Shown in pieces: positions 51,265 to 58,700 of a DNA stretch of 58,700 nt; the first letter of the stretch is position 1, and the number at the start of each line of letters is the position of its first letter. A model generated the notes under the pieces. It was not told where the DNA came from and did no database searches. It saw nothing but the letters and a program-made list of their open reading frames with translations. A program made the translations under genes and the position numbers. This DNA is from a bacterium (GTDB lineage Bacteria > Bdellovibrionota_C > UBA2361 > SZUA-149 > JAEUWB01), in the NCBI GenBank assembly GCA_016786595.1, contig JAEUWB010000039.1, positions 1-58,700 on the forward strand, written 5' to 3'.

Positions 51265-52781
51265 TGCTTTTTGTTTGAATATCGCTGTTTATCTAGCTCT
51301 TGTTTTAAGTAGCGTGCCACATCTTCATGCCCTTTTTGAAAAGCCGCATGAACTGGCGACCACTTAACTGCATTACCTTCATCAATTTTCGCACCACGCG
51401 CTAGAAGCTTTTTTACCAGTCCCAAATCACCTTCTTCGGCCGCAGCAGTTAAAGGAGTTACATAGCCACGATCTCGCTTATTCACGTCAGCGCCTTTACT
51501 GAGTAACATATCAACGAAGGGGCCGTTACGATAACGGATGGCTTCAATCAAAAGTGATTTGCCGTCTTGAGTCAAGGTATTTGGCTCAACCCCACCAGCT
51601 AAGAGCAATTTAGTCATTGATCCATTTTGAATTTTTAATGTTAAGAGCAACGTGTCCGAAGTGAGCACGCTTTTCGGCAAAAGTGGAACGATTAATTCAA
51701 CTAGTTTAGGGTCGCCACGTCGAATGACGTTCTCTAAAAAACCTCGATCGTTAACGCCATCTTTAGCGGAAAATTTATATCCACGTGAAACGAGAATTTG
51801 CGCTAAAGCTAAATGTCCCTTAGAGACAGCGCGCTTGAGCACTGATTCCCCATTTGGTAACTGCGATGCTGCTCCCGGAGGAGGCAATAATTTTAAGGCA
51901 GTCTCGCTGTCTCCCTTATCAAGCGCATTCATTAGTGAAACGTTAATTCCTGTGCCCCCGAGATTTGGCGAGGCCTTTGATTGCAGGAGTAGATCCACGA
52001 CAGCAGTATGCGCTCTACTTGAGGCTAGAGTTAAGGCTGTGGCTTGATCGTCGCGAATAATATTGGGATCCACCCCTGCCTTAAGTAAGACGTCAACCGC
52101 GGAAACAGACCCTGATTCCGCAGCAAACATTAGCGCAGTTGATTTAGCAGCATCTTGCACATGCGGATTTGCGCCACTGGTAAGTAGTAGTTTAATCACT
52201 TCTGCTCTCCCACTACTTGCCGCAAAGTGTAAGGGAGTCTTCCCATCAGATGTTTTTAAATTTGCGCTTACGCCGCTAGCAAGGAGTGCTTCAGTAATCC
52301 GCAGCTGCCCCTTATTTGCGGCAACATGAATCGCAGAAATTCCCCCCTTACCTTGCTCACCTGGAGGCGCTCCAACGTCAAGCAACAAACCTACTGTATC
52401 TTCAAATCCGCCCTGGACTGCAAGCAAAAGTGGTGCTGCCTGATCTTTACAGTGGGTTTTCACAGTAGCGCCGCGGTCTAATAAAATTTTAATAATTTTC
52501 GTACGGCCGAGTTCTGCAGCAGCACAAATTGGTGATTGCCCAAGTGCATCTTCCTCGCCTGGGAAAACGCCGGCATCAATCACACTTGTAACTAATTTCT
52601 CATCGCCGGACTTAACTGCAACCAGTAATGTTTCAATATCTCCAGCTGTGCTAGGTTTTTCAGATGTGACCTCTGCAAGTTCAGATGCACTTGGTTTTAG
52701 AAAATTGCCGCCTTGGCCAGATCCAATTATATAGCCTACAATACAGACTATAAATAATATAACGGCGATAATTTGTGGCAT
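51261..52781 (-). CDS. Ankyrin-repeat protein with N-terminal membrane anchor
   Basis: 506 residues. One transmembrane helix (IIAVILFIVCIVGYIIG) at residues 4-20, then about twelve ankyrin repeats, e.g. GQSPICAAAELGRTKIIKIL, GISAIHVAANKGQLRITEAL, GKTPLHFAASSGRAEVIKLL, YVTPLTAAAEEGDLGLVKKL. Topology puts the repeats outside the cytoplasm (inference). A scaffold role is likely. Coupled to the small membrane protein downstream. Confidence 0.9.
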   Translation of the reverse strand: MPQIIAVILFIVCIVGYIIGSGQGGNFLKPSASELAEVTSEKPSTAGDIETLLVAVKSGDEKLVTSVIDAGVFPGEEDALGQSPICAAAELGRTKIIKILLDRGATVKTHCKDQAAPLLLAVQGGFEDTVGLLLDVGAPPGEQGKGGISAIHVAANKGQLRITEALLASGVSANLKTSDGKTPLHFAASSGRAEVIKLLLTSGANPHVQDAAKSTALMFAAESGSVSAVDVLLKAGVDPNIIRDDQATALTLASSRAHTAVVDLLLQSKASPNLGGTGINVSLMNALDKGDSETALKLLPPPGAASQLPNGESVLKRAVSKGHLALAQILVSRGYKFSAKDGVNDRGFLENVIRRGDPKLVELIVPLLPKSVLTSDTLLLTLKIQNGSMTKLLLAGGVEPNTLTQDGKSLLIEAIRYRNGPFVDMLLSKGADVNKRDRGYVTPLTAAAEEGDLGLVKKLLARGAKIDEGNAVKWSPVHAAFQKGHEDVARYLKQELDKQRYSNKKQ

Positions 52782-52853
52782 GAGACTTTATTCCTTAATT
52801 CGACTATGCTTAAGCTTAGCATTAGTACTACTTAATGAAGAAGGGTAACTTTT

Positions 52854-53897
52854 ATGCAGTCAGCCCCAGAAGCCATAATATATTGTGAAGGAGCGTACCA
52901 AAACACCTATGGGAAGACAGCCCATGGACTGATGCGCCGTTCAAAGCGCTTTTCAATTCGAGCAGTTATCGACAGCACAGCAAGCCCAGCAGATGCCGGT
53001 GAATTACTTGATGGCATAAAAAATAGCATCCCAGTCGTAAATTCATTGTCGCAAGCACAGCAATATTTATCTACAAACGTTGAGCGTTATTTAGTGATTG
53101 GCCTTGCAACTGATGGAGGAGTGCTGCCGGCAACGGCTCATCCAGTAATTCGATCGGCAATCACTGCGGGGATGCATGTAATTTGTGGTTTGCACGATTA
53201 TCTCCAAGAGCAGCAGGAATTTTTAGAACTTGCCTTAAAGCATGATGTAAAATTAGTTGATGTGCGTAAACCCCCACATCCTAAAAATCTACATTTCTTT
53301 TCTGGAAAAATTTCAGAAGTGCAATCAAAAAAAGTTGCCGTACTTGGCACTGATTCTGCGATTGGCAAGCGCACTACAGCCTGGAAAATAGTTGAAGGCT
53401 TGGAGGCCTCAGGCCGAAAAGCTGAATTAATCGGCACTGGGCAAACTGCCTGGCTACAAGGTGCGAAATTTAGCATCGTCCTTGATGCACTTCCCAATGA
53501 CTTTGTCACTGGAGAACTCGAGCACGCTGCTTGGCTAGCTTGGAACGAAATGAAACCAGATTATTTAGTCGTGGAAGGTCAGGGTAGTTTACTACATCCA
53601 GCTTTCCCAGGAGGATTTGAAATTCTTGCTGCAATTAAACCTGACTTTATTATTCTTCAACACGCACCAAAACGCACTGAGTACGATGGGTTCCCCTATC
53701 GACTACACTCACTAAAACAGCAGATTGATGCGCTTGAAGCCATTGCTGAAAAAAAAGTTACTGCAATTACGATTAACCACGAAAAGATGACAAAGGCAGA
53801 AGTTGAAGCTTGGGCCAAAACCACAGAAAATGAGCTAAAAATCCCCTGTATCGACATGCTCTGGATGAATCCTCAATCAATTCTTAAACTTCTATGA
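52854..53897 (+). CDS. dgcN: DUF1611/DgcN-family protein (proposed D-Glu N-acetyltransferase)
   Basis: 347 residues. N-terminal Rossmann part (IIYCEGAYQ, IGLATDGGVLP), then a P-loop domain (KVAVLGTDSAIGKRTTAWKI, IGTGQTAWLQGA) and VVEGQGSLLHPAFPGG. Matches the DUF1611 family, of which DgcN was reported to acetylate D-glutamate. The paired enolase-family gene downstream (10 bp) agrees with that pathway. The substrate is inferred from the pair. Confidence 0.82.
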   Translation: MQSAPEAIIYCEGAYQNTYGKTAHGLMRRSKRFSIRAVIDSTASPADAGELLDGIKNSIPVVNSLSQAQQYLSTNVERYLVIGLATDGGVLPATAHPVIRSAITAGMHVICGLHDYLQEQQEFLELALKHDVKLVDVRKPPHPKNLHFFSGKISEVQSKKVAVLGTDSAIGKRTTAWKIVEGLEASGRKAELIGTGQTAWLQGAKFSIVLDALPNDFVTGELEHAAWLAWNEMKPDYLVVEGQGSLLHPAFPGGFEILAAIKPDFIILQHAPKRTEYDGFPYRLHSLKQQIDALEAIAEKKVTAITINHEKMTKAEVEAWAKTTENELKIPCIDMLWMNPQSILKLL

Positions 53898-53907
53898 CAA
53901 AGATCTC

Positions 53908-54969
53908 ATGCGCATCAAGAATATAGAACTACGCCACCACCGATTTGAACTCAAAGAACCTTACGAAATTGCCTATCAGTATATTACGCACGCCGATAAT
54001 CTTTTCATGCAAATCACAACGGATAGGGGGCTCCACGCCTACGGGGTCGCGGCCCCAGAACCTGAAATCACAGGCGACAGTGTGGAAACAGTCACTGCTG
54101 ATTTTGAGAAAATTATTCAGCCGCAATTAATCGGACATGAATTTAATAATCCACTTGAGTTTTTAACCGTGTTGGATCAAGTTTTAATCCAACGTCCTGC
54201 AAGCTTAGCGCTAATCGATATGGCGCTTTACGACCTAGCCTCGAAACTTAGCCATCAACCACTGGTAAAATTTCTCGGCGAATATCATAAAAGCGTAGAA
54301 ACTTCGATGACAATTGGCATTTTACCAACTGAGGAAGTTCTGAAAAAAGCGGCGGAGCATGTCCAACAAGGTTTTACAGCACTAAAAATTAAGGGCGGGA
54401 AAAATGTCTTGCAAGATATTGAAACTGTCACAAAAATTAAGGAGATCTATCAAAATCGAATAAAAATTATTTTTGACGCCAATCAAGGTTATTCTCGAGA
54501 AGATGCAGCAAAATTTTTCGCTGGCACGCAAACGCTGGAGCTTTATGCAGTTGAGCAACCGCTGGTAAAAGACGATTACCTTGGACTAGGGATGCTGCAA
54601 CATACGCAACATACACCAATTATGGTTGATGAATCGTTGCAGACCGAAGCAAATTTACAAACCGTAGTCGACACACAATGTGCAAAAATAATTAACCTCA
54701 AACTTATGAAAGTTGGTGGGATTGCTGTTGCTAAGCGTTTGAATGACGCAATCAAAGCACACAAATTAGCTTCGCTAGTTGGTTGTATGGATGAGTGCGG
54801 GCTTGCAATAGCTGCGGCCTTACATTTTGCTTTAGCTGAACCTAATATTCCAATGGTTGACCTCGACAGCCATTTCGGATTTTTACATGATATTACATCA
54901 GATGCTGTTATTTTTAATCAGGGTCATTTGTCTGTGACCGACCGCCCGGGAATCGGCTTTGACTTTTAA
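53908..54969 (+). CDS. dgcA: Enolase-superfamily racemase/epimerase (DgcA or L-Ala-D/L-Glu epimerase type)
   Basis: 353 residues, muconate-lactonizing subgroup. Acid-base Lys in FTALKIKGGKN, metal ligands in IFDANQGYS, AVEQPLVKDD and IMVDESLQ, second Lys in INLKLMKVGG, then GCMDECGLAIAAALHF. Family members interconvert the configuration of dipeptides or N-acyl glutamate. The neighbour dgcN favours N-acetyl-D-glutamate racemase, but dipeptide epimerase in peptidoglycan recycling is an alternative. Confidence 0.85.
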   Translation: MRIKNIELRHHRFELKEPYEIAYQYITHADNLFMQITTDRGLHAYGVAAPEPEITGDSVETVTADFEKIIQPQLIGHEFNNPLEFLTVLDQVLIQRPASLALIDMALYDLASKLSHQPLVKFLGEYHKSVETSMTIGILPTEEVLKKAAEHVQQGFTALKIKGGKNVLQDIETVTKIKEIYQNRIKIIFDANQGYSREDAAKFFAGTQTLELYAVEQPLVKDDYLGLGMLQHTQHTPIMVDESLQTEANLQTVVDTQCAKIINLKLMKVGGIAVAKRLNDAIKAHKLASLVGCMDECGLAIAAALHFALAEPNIPMVDLDSHFGFLHDITSDAVIFNQGHLSVTDRPGIGFDF

Positions 54970-54973
54970 GTAT

Positions 54974-55191
54974 TTTCAGAATCTTACATTGAGTAGAGCG
55001 AAATGTAAGTTCTAGAAAATACTTATCCTGAGCGAGCGCTCGCGCGAGTCGAAGGATCTCCTCCATTTGATCTTTCAGAATCTTACATTGAGTAGAGCGA
55101 AATGTAAGTTCTAGAAAATACTTATCCTGAGTGAGCGCCCGCGCGAGTCGAAGGGTCTCCTCCATTTGATCTTTCAGAATCTTACATTGAG
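54974..55191. repeat. 99-bp tandem repeat (two full copies, one partial)
   Basis: The unit starting TTTCAGAATCTTACATTGAG begins at 54974, 55073 and 55172. The first two copies are nearly identical and the third stops after about 20 bp in the end of the Nudix gene. Each unit has a hairpin (CTTACATT...AATGTAAG). The first copy is flanked by further pairing (AAGTATTTTC...GAAAATACTT). 99 is a multiple of three, so false repeat peptides appear in translation. Confidence 0.9.
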
Positions 55192-55631
55192 CTCAAACTT
55201 AAGTGCGGGTTGCGTCGAAAAAAGTCATCAATCGCAGCCTCTTTTTCTGTTTCAGCTTTTAAATCTGCCAAATTAACCCATTTCGAATCAGTGGCCTCGG
55301 TCGGGTCAATTATTAATTCTTGACCTTTTGAAAGCTCAGCATAAAAAATCATGACTACTCGTGATGTTTTCTCGTTAAAGCGAAAATGAAATTGTTGATC
55401 TTGGCCAAAACCGAGAAACTTAGGGTGCTTCAACTCAACCCCTAGTTCTTCCTTCATTTCACGAAGAAATGATTCCTCTAGTGACGTTTCATCAAATTCA
55501 GGCCGCCCCCCAGGTAATCGCCAAACTTTAAAACTGGGGCACTTAGTCAGCAGGAATTTCCCTTCACGCTGGATTAATCCACTACAGACAACTTTTGGGC
55601 CTCGATGTTGATGATATGATGTTAAAGTCAT
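55182..55631 (-). CDS. Nudix hydrolase
   Basis: 149 residues. Complete Nudix box: G-x5-E-x7-REMKEELGV within residues 42-64. It cleaves a nucleoside diphosphate linked to another moiety; the substrate cannot be read. The C-terminal codons HLSLSSM and the stop fall in the third copy of the tandem repeat, so the repeat may have replaced the original end. Confidence 0.92.
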   Translation of the reverse strand: MTLTSYHQHRGPKVVCSGLIQREGKFLLTKCPSFKVWRLPGGRPEFDETSLEESFLREMKEELGVELKHPKFLGFGQDQQFHFRFNEKTSRVVMIFYAELSKGQELIIDPTEATDSKWVNLADLKAETEKEAAIDDFFRRNPHLSLSSM

Positions 55632-55724
55632 GAGTTATCTAGTTCCGTCTAGATTACTTTACAAAAATAATTACCCCGCGCCAGAAGTAAAACATTTACT
55701 CACCACACTATTTCGCGAAACAAC

Positions 55725-56075
55725 CTAGTGCGCAACGAGAGAATTAATTTTACCTTGAGCGTAATCATTCACAAAACATAGCGTAAATGGCCTGCTCGGG
55801 TCATGCGCAGCTGATGGATTTTTACCAAGTAATAAAGAATAAGCTTCAAGATACTGATCTTCGGATAAATGCTTTTTCCCAGGAGCTGCACGTAAAAAAT
55901 TCTTACAGTCCGAAGATAGATAAATAACAATTCCCTTGCCGATACCTAAATAGTATCCACCAATATCCTTAGATTTAAACGTATAAACGCCAGCCGGAAT
56001 GCAGTTGACCTGCTTAGTAAGTTCAATCGAGTCACCTGAACGCAATAATTTCTTGATTCTCTTGATTCTTTTCAT
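55725..56075 (-). CDS. Hypothetical protein, 116 residues
   Basis: Basic N-terminus (MKRIKRIKKLLRSG), then a beta-rich middle (CIPAGVYTFKSKDIGGYYLG, GIVIYLSS) and a Ser/Leu C-terminal part. The pattern 'IPAGVYTF...GGYYLG' suggests a small barrel domain. No family recognised. GAGG sits five bases before the ATG at 56075, supporting this start over a GTG at 56081. Confidence 0.62.
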   Translation of the reverse strand: MKRIKRIKKLLRSGDSIELTKQVNCIPAGVYTFKSKDIGGYYLGIGKGIVIYLSSDCKNFLRAAPGKKHLSEDQYLEAYSLLLGKNPSAAHDPSRPFTLCFVNDYAQGKINSLVAH

Positions 56076-56280
56076 GCTCACCTCATTAAGTTAGTGGTTA
56101 ACAGCCTCTATCTTTATTTTCGGCCGTTTCCTTGAGGGTGTTGCCTAAAGTGAGAAATATTTTTGGGATTTAATGCTTAAGTTTTAGCCGACTCATCAGT
56201 ATCGCAGGTTCAAAGCTGTAAGTTTAGCTAGGAAAGAGAGTTTTCAAGCTCCTAGCGGGCTCGCCGTGAGCCTGCAGAAC

Positions 56281-56511
56281 GGAGGGGGAGGGATTCTCTG
56301 TGTTTGTTGGCTACGCCTACGGCTGCGCTGTTCGAATCCCACTAGAAACACTTCGTGTTTCTTTTACTGCGTAAAACTCCTGGCGGAGAGGGAGGGATTC
56401 GCTGTGTTTATTAGCTACGCCGGCGGCTTCGCGTTCGAATCCCACCAGAAACACTTTGTGTTTCTTTTACTGCGTAAAACTCCTGGCAGGCTTGCCGTGA
56501 GCCTGCAGAAC
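56281..56511. repeat. Degenerate tRNA-Ser 3'-end repeats with palindromic inserts
   Basis: Two units, at 56281 and 56385, each begin with the tRNA 3'-end sequence GGAG(A/G)GGGAGGGATTC. A GC-rich palindromic insert follows in place of the T-loop, then GTTCGAATCCCAC and a shared tail AGAAACACT...GTGTTTCTTTTACTGCG ending CTCCTGGC. GAAACAC(TTC)GTGTTTC forms a hairpin. They lie directly downstream of the intact tRNA-Ser. Confidence 0.7.
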
Positions 56512-56599
56512 GGAGAGGGAGGGATTCGAACCCTCGGTACGGTTTGACCCGTACACATGCTTTCCAAGCATGCACCATCGGCCACTCGGACACCTCTCC
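56512..56599 (-). tRNA. tRNA-Ser (anticodon GGA)
   Basis: On the minus strand: acceptor GGAGAGG...CCTCTCC, D-arm TGTCCGAGTGGCCGA, anticodon stem TGCATGCTT-GGA-AAGCATG, long variable arm (GTACGGGTCAAACCGTAC) and T-arm AGGGTTCGAATCCCT. 88 nt, class II as expected for Ser. Reads UCC/UCU codons. Confidence 0.96.
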
Positions 56600-56670
56600 A
56601 TGAGTTCTAAAACATGTTTCTAACCCGTTTTATTCAATGTTGCAAAATTTAATGGGAATTCAAATAATTA

Positions 56671-56790
56671 GAGGGAGGGATTCGCTGGGTTTGATTTTCG
56701 CGATGACTGAAGTCATCGCGGGCATCGGTACGGTTTGACCCGTACACATGCTTTCCAAGCATGCACCATCGGCCACTCGGACACCTCTCC
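56671..56790 (-). pseudogene. tRNA-Ser (GGA) pseudogene with T-arm disrupted
   Basis: The 5' acceptor, D-arm, anticodon arm and variable arm repeat the intact gene. After the variable arm the T-arm is replaced by about 41 nt that contain the perfect hairpin CGCGATGACT-TC-AGTCATCGCG. The 3' end resumes with GAATCCCTCCCTC. It cannot fold as a normal tRNA. Confidence 0.8.
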
Positions 56791-56852
56791 CGACTTCGCC
56801 AAAGCTACGTCGGGCAAGCCCAAAGCAGTCTTAGCTTTATTTCACAATTCTT

Positions 56853-57311
56853 CTAACCTCTTCTCTGTTTAAAGAAAAGTTCCAGTAATTGCTGAGATTC
56901 TTCGGCCATTAATTCCGGGAAAACATGAACACTTCTACCGATTCCAGGATGATTGCTGAGATCAAATAACGACCCAACTGCCCCAGCTTTTTTGTCATAC
57001 GCGCCAAAATAAAGATTCTTGATCCGACTTTGCAATATTGCACCAATGCACATCACGCACGGTTCTAGAGTCACATATAGATCAGCATCGTTTAAACGCC
57101 AGTTACTAAATGATTTTCCAGCTTCACGAATTGCCAATAACTCAGCATGGCTCGAAGCATCGTGATTTATTTCAACTTGATTGTACGAGCGCGCTATTAT
57201 TTTGTCTTGCTGCACTATTACAGCACCAACAGGAACTTCGCCATTTGCATAGGCAAGCTTTGCTTGCTCAAGTGCAGCCTCCATGTATATGTTATGTGCT
57301 TTACTATTCAT
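56853..57311 (-). CDS. tadA: tRNA-specific adenosine deaminase
   Basis: Makes inosine at position 34 of tRNA-Arg (ACG), a tRNA present in this window. 152 residues. Zinc motifs HAELLAI and PCVMCIGAI, with VPVGAVIV upstream. ATG 57311 (MNSKAHN) preferred over 57323. Divergent from the CPBP gene by 20 bp. Confidence 0.95.
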   Translation of the reverse strand: MNSKAHNIYMEAALEQAKLAYANGEVPVGAVIVQQDKIIARSYNQVEINHDASSHAELLAIREAGKSFSNWRLNDADLYVTLEPCVMCIGAILQSRIKNLYFGAYDKKAGAVGSLFDLSNHPGIGRSVHVFPELMAEESQQLLELFFKQRRG

Positions 57312-57331
57312 CGACTGAAACAATAACAGAA

Positions 57332-57964
57332 ATGAAAAGATCCTTGCTAGCTTTCGAGATTTTAGTGCTTTTTGTCATACCACCGCTACTGATCTTCTAC
57401 GAAATTATTCCCCGCAAGCCTTTTCCTTATATTATTATCGCAACGCTCTATGCACTGGCGATCCTCAATCGGCAAGCCAAACTCACTTCTACAATGTTCT
57501 GGGGACAAAACTACTCTCGGCAAAGTTTGTTCAAATCATTACGACAATGCTTAGTCGCTACTCTATTTATTGCAGGTTTTGTTTTGATTTTTTATCCGGA
57601 GATGTTCTTAAGTTTTCCACTAGAAAGACCCAAGATATGGCTTTTAGTCACCTTACTTTATCCTCTGCTTTCAGCTTTGCCTCAAGAATTGATTTATCGA
57701 ACTTTTTTCTTTAGCCGCTATCAAGATTTTTTTGGCAGCGAAAAAGTCACTATTATTGCAAGCACTCTACTATTTGCATATGCACACATGATTTATTTAC
57801 ATCCTGTGAGCATTTTATTTTGCCTCGTTGGCGGATTCATATTCTCACTGTCATATGTAAGAACCAGAGCTTTACTATTCCCAGCTCTTGAGCATGCCCT
57901 ACTGGGGCTTGCAGTTTTCACACTTGGAATAGGTAAATTCTTCTATCACGGTGCGGTGAAGTAA
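57332..57964 (+). CDS. CPBP-family intramembrane protease
   Basis: 210 residues with about six membrane segments. Catalytic motifs: QELIYRTFF (E-x3-R), FAYAHMIYLHP (the conserved His) and EHALLG. CPBP/Abi proteins include CAAX-processing-like proteases and bacteriocin-immunity factors; the role here is unknown. Start ATG 57332. Confidence 0.85.
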   Translation: MKRSLLAFEILVLFVIPPLLIFYEIIPRKPFPYIIIATLYALAILNRQAKLTSTMFWGQNYSRQSLFKSLRQCLVATLFIAGFVLIFYPEMFLSFPLERPKIWLLVTLLYPLLSALPQELIYRTFFFSRYQDFFGSEKVTIIASTLLFAYAHMIYLHPVSILFCLVGGFIFSLSYVRTRALLFPALEHALLGLAVFTLGIGKFFYHGAVK

Positions 57965-57968
57965 AAAC

Positions 57969-58042
57969 TAGCCAGCTACTCACCAGTAGGTCGAAAGATT
58001 GGGATTTTGAATGTTGGTAGATGGCGCACCCGGAGCGATTTG
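57969..58042. repeat. 74-bp direct repeat, copy 1 (with tRNA-Arg 3' end)
   Basis: It begins TAGCCAGCTACTCACCAGTA and ends ...GGAGCGATTTG, and is repeated exactly at 58154-58227, 185 bp away. The last part is the tRNA-Arg 3' end. Sequence after 58042 (GGCCGACCTACTTACCAGCTG) is a scrambled piece of the same tRNA. Confidence 0.85.
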
Positions 58043-58153
58043 CCGAAATAATTTAAATGGCCGACCTACTTACCAGCTGAGTCTGCTGCTACAAGTATTC
58101 GCAGCAGCCATTTCCGTCGCATAGTTATTCGCTACGCTCATTCTGCGACGGCG
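58043..58153. repeat. Spacer with palindromes between the repeat copies
   Basis: 111 bp holding degenerate tRNA-Arg sequence and two hairpins, CTGCTGC...GCAGCAG and CCGTCGCA...TGCGACGG. No ORF. It resembles the palindromic inserts in the tRNA-Ser copies. Confidence 0.55.
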
Positions 58154-58227
58154 TAGCCAGCTACTCACCAGTAGGTCGAAAGATTGGGATTTTGAATGTT
58201 GGTAGATGGCGCACCCGGAGCGATTTG
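58154..58227. repeat. 74-bp direct repeat, copy 2 (overlaps tRNA-Arg 3' end)
   Basis: The second copy ends within the intact tRNA-Arg. Flanking a short spacer and containing a tRNA 3' end, it looks like an attachment-site-type duplication, but no integrase or cargo is present. Confidence 0.85.
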
Positions 58228-58283
58228 AACGCCCGACCTACTGGTTCGTAGCCAGTTGCTCTATCCAGCTGAGCTACGGGTGC
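58207..58283 (-). tRNA. tRNA-Arg (anticodon ACG), CCA encoded
   Basis: Minus strand: GCACCCG acceptor, D-arm TAGCTCAGCTGGATAGAGCA, anticodon CTACGAA within ACTGG...CCAGT, T-arm CGGGCGTTCAAATCGCTCCG, end CGGGTGC-G-CCA. 77 nt with CCA. The wobble A is expected to become inosine by TadA encoded nearby. Confidence 0.96.
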
Positions 58284-58473
58284 ACAGAGCAAAACGAGCG
58301 GGAATTCATAGCTATTTAACCTTTTTCAATCAAGCCCCGACTAAAAAGCTTCGCAAATAGCTATAAAATATCACTTTTCTTGATTCAAGTAGGCAAAAAC
58401 GATAACACCACGTCTGGCTATTGATTAGATTTCAGTAATGAAGTGTTTAATTGTATAGCGAAATTGATTTATT

Positions 58474-58562
58474 GGAGAGATGACCGAGAGGCCGAAGGTG
58501 CTCGATTGCTAATCGAGTGTACGAGTAAAATCGTACCGAGGGTTCGAATCCCTCTCTCTCCG
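58474..58562 (+). tRNA. tRNA-Ser (anticodon GCT)
   Basis: Acceptor GGAGAGA...TCTCTCC, anticodon stem CTCGATT-GCT-AATCGAG, long variable arm GTACGAGTAAAATCGTAC, T-arm AGGGTTCGAATCCCT. 89 nt, class II. Reads AGC/AGU. Confidence 0.95.
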
Positions 58563-58653
58563 GTCCTCGATGAAACAAAATTGAGGGCTGGAGACTCAGG
58601 CTATGACTAGCAATTCTCTTTGTCGCTTGCTAATAAATCAATTGAAAATTTCT

Positions 58654-58700
58654 GGAGAGGTGGCAGAGTGGTTGATCGCTCCGGTCTTGAAAACCGGCGA
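58654..58700 (+). tRNA. tRNA-Ser (anticodon TGA), cut by the window end
   Basis: Starts GGAGAGGTGGCAGAGTGGTT and has anticodon stem CCGGTCT-TGA-AAACCGG; the variable arm, T-arm and 3' end lie beyond 58700. Ser identity from anticodon and class II D-arm. Confidence 0.9.

Noticed and set aside
54914-55165. Minus-strand ORF with a repeated peptide (EE-LRLARAL-QDKYFLEL)
   Set aside because: The peptide repeats only because the 99-bp DNA unit is a multiple of three. It lacks a ribosome binding site and overlaps dgcA's end.
54974-55191. CRISPR array
   Set aside because: Direct repeats are contiguous with no unique spacers, only two full units, and no cas genes.
56266-56593. ORFs on both strands across the tRNA-Ser region
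   Set aside because: They read through tRNA and palindromic inserts and show no protein-like composition.
57969-58227. Integrated mobile element bounded by attL/attR at tRNA-Arg
   Set aside because: Only 111 bp between the repeats and no integrase or cargo, so an integrated element cannot be claimed.

Overview
The window comes from a diderm (Gram-negative type) bacterium of fairly low G+C. Evidence for this is an ADP-heptose epimerase (hldD), a TonB-dependent receptor, an OmpA-like lipoprotein, LspA and several lipoprotein signal peptides. Most genes are housekeeping genes. No rRNA, phage block or CRISPR array is present. I cannot place the organism below 'diderm bacterium' by reading alone. 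The mix of a single-chain PurL, a type-2-like IleRS, an archaeal-type phosphopantothenate synthetase and a deoxyhypusine-synthase-like protein suggests a poorly sampled, perhaps deltaproteobacterial or candidate, lineage (inference).

Layout. 1-2100: a truncated IS3-family element (orfA, orfB and a -1 frameshift site) that cuts a glycine-rich ORF, followed by decayed gene remnants. 2112-12875 (minus): EEP-family phosphatase/nuclease, hexapeptide acyltransferase coupled to an alpha/beta-hydrolase-like protein, a membrane protein with a discoidin-like tail, purL and two membrane proteins. 12962-18698 (plus): degenerate histidine kinase with receiver, def, fmt, rpe, an orphan gene with a hairpin leader, plsY, hldD. 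18836-24640: DHS-like gene, a probable zinc receptor divergent from a Fur/Zur regulator, a VanZ-like protein, clpX. 24720-32224 (minus): three glycine-zipper lipoproteins, lspA, ileS and a beta-propeller lipoprotein. 32335-33507: a DEAD-box-derived protein that lacks its ATPase lobe. 33508-34035: a gene-poor, repeat-rich stretch with a MITE-like element, then fumC. 35545-37941: four minor-pilin genes. 37974-45481: sufB, a CheY-like regulator, tmk, holB, metG and a membrane glycosyltransferase. 45710-46276: a second orphan gene with a strongly structured leader. 46362-54969: DUF423 protein, GNAT fragment, coaX plus archaeal-type PPS, HTH protein, tatD, nuoB, ankyrin protein, dgcN-dgcA. 54970-58700: tandem repeats, Nudix, tadA, CPBP protease and a tRNA cluster (Ser-GGA, Arg-ACG, Ser-GCT, partial Ser-TGA) with damaged tRNA copies.

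How genes work together. def and fmt remove and add the N-formyl group of initiator Met. tmk, holB and metG form a compact plus-strand run. The zinc receptor and Fur/Zur gene share a 57-bp intergenic region with an AT-rich palindrome that may serve both. CoaX and PPS are adjacent in one transcription unit and together suggest an unusual CoA route.

Most interesting observations: the bacterial-CoaX/archaeal-PPS pair; the ATPase-less DEAD-box derivative; two orphan genes each with a large 5' hairpin and a strong or clear terminator (in one the ribosome binding site lies inside the predicted stem); a 198-bp MITE-like element that supplies the fumC stop codon; and arrays of broken tRNA-Ser and tRNA-Arg 3' ends carrying palindromic inserts.
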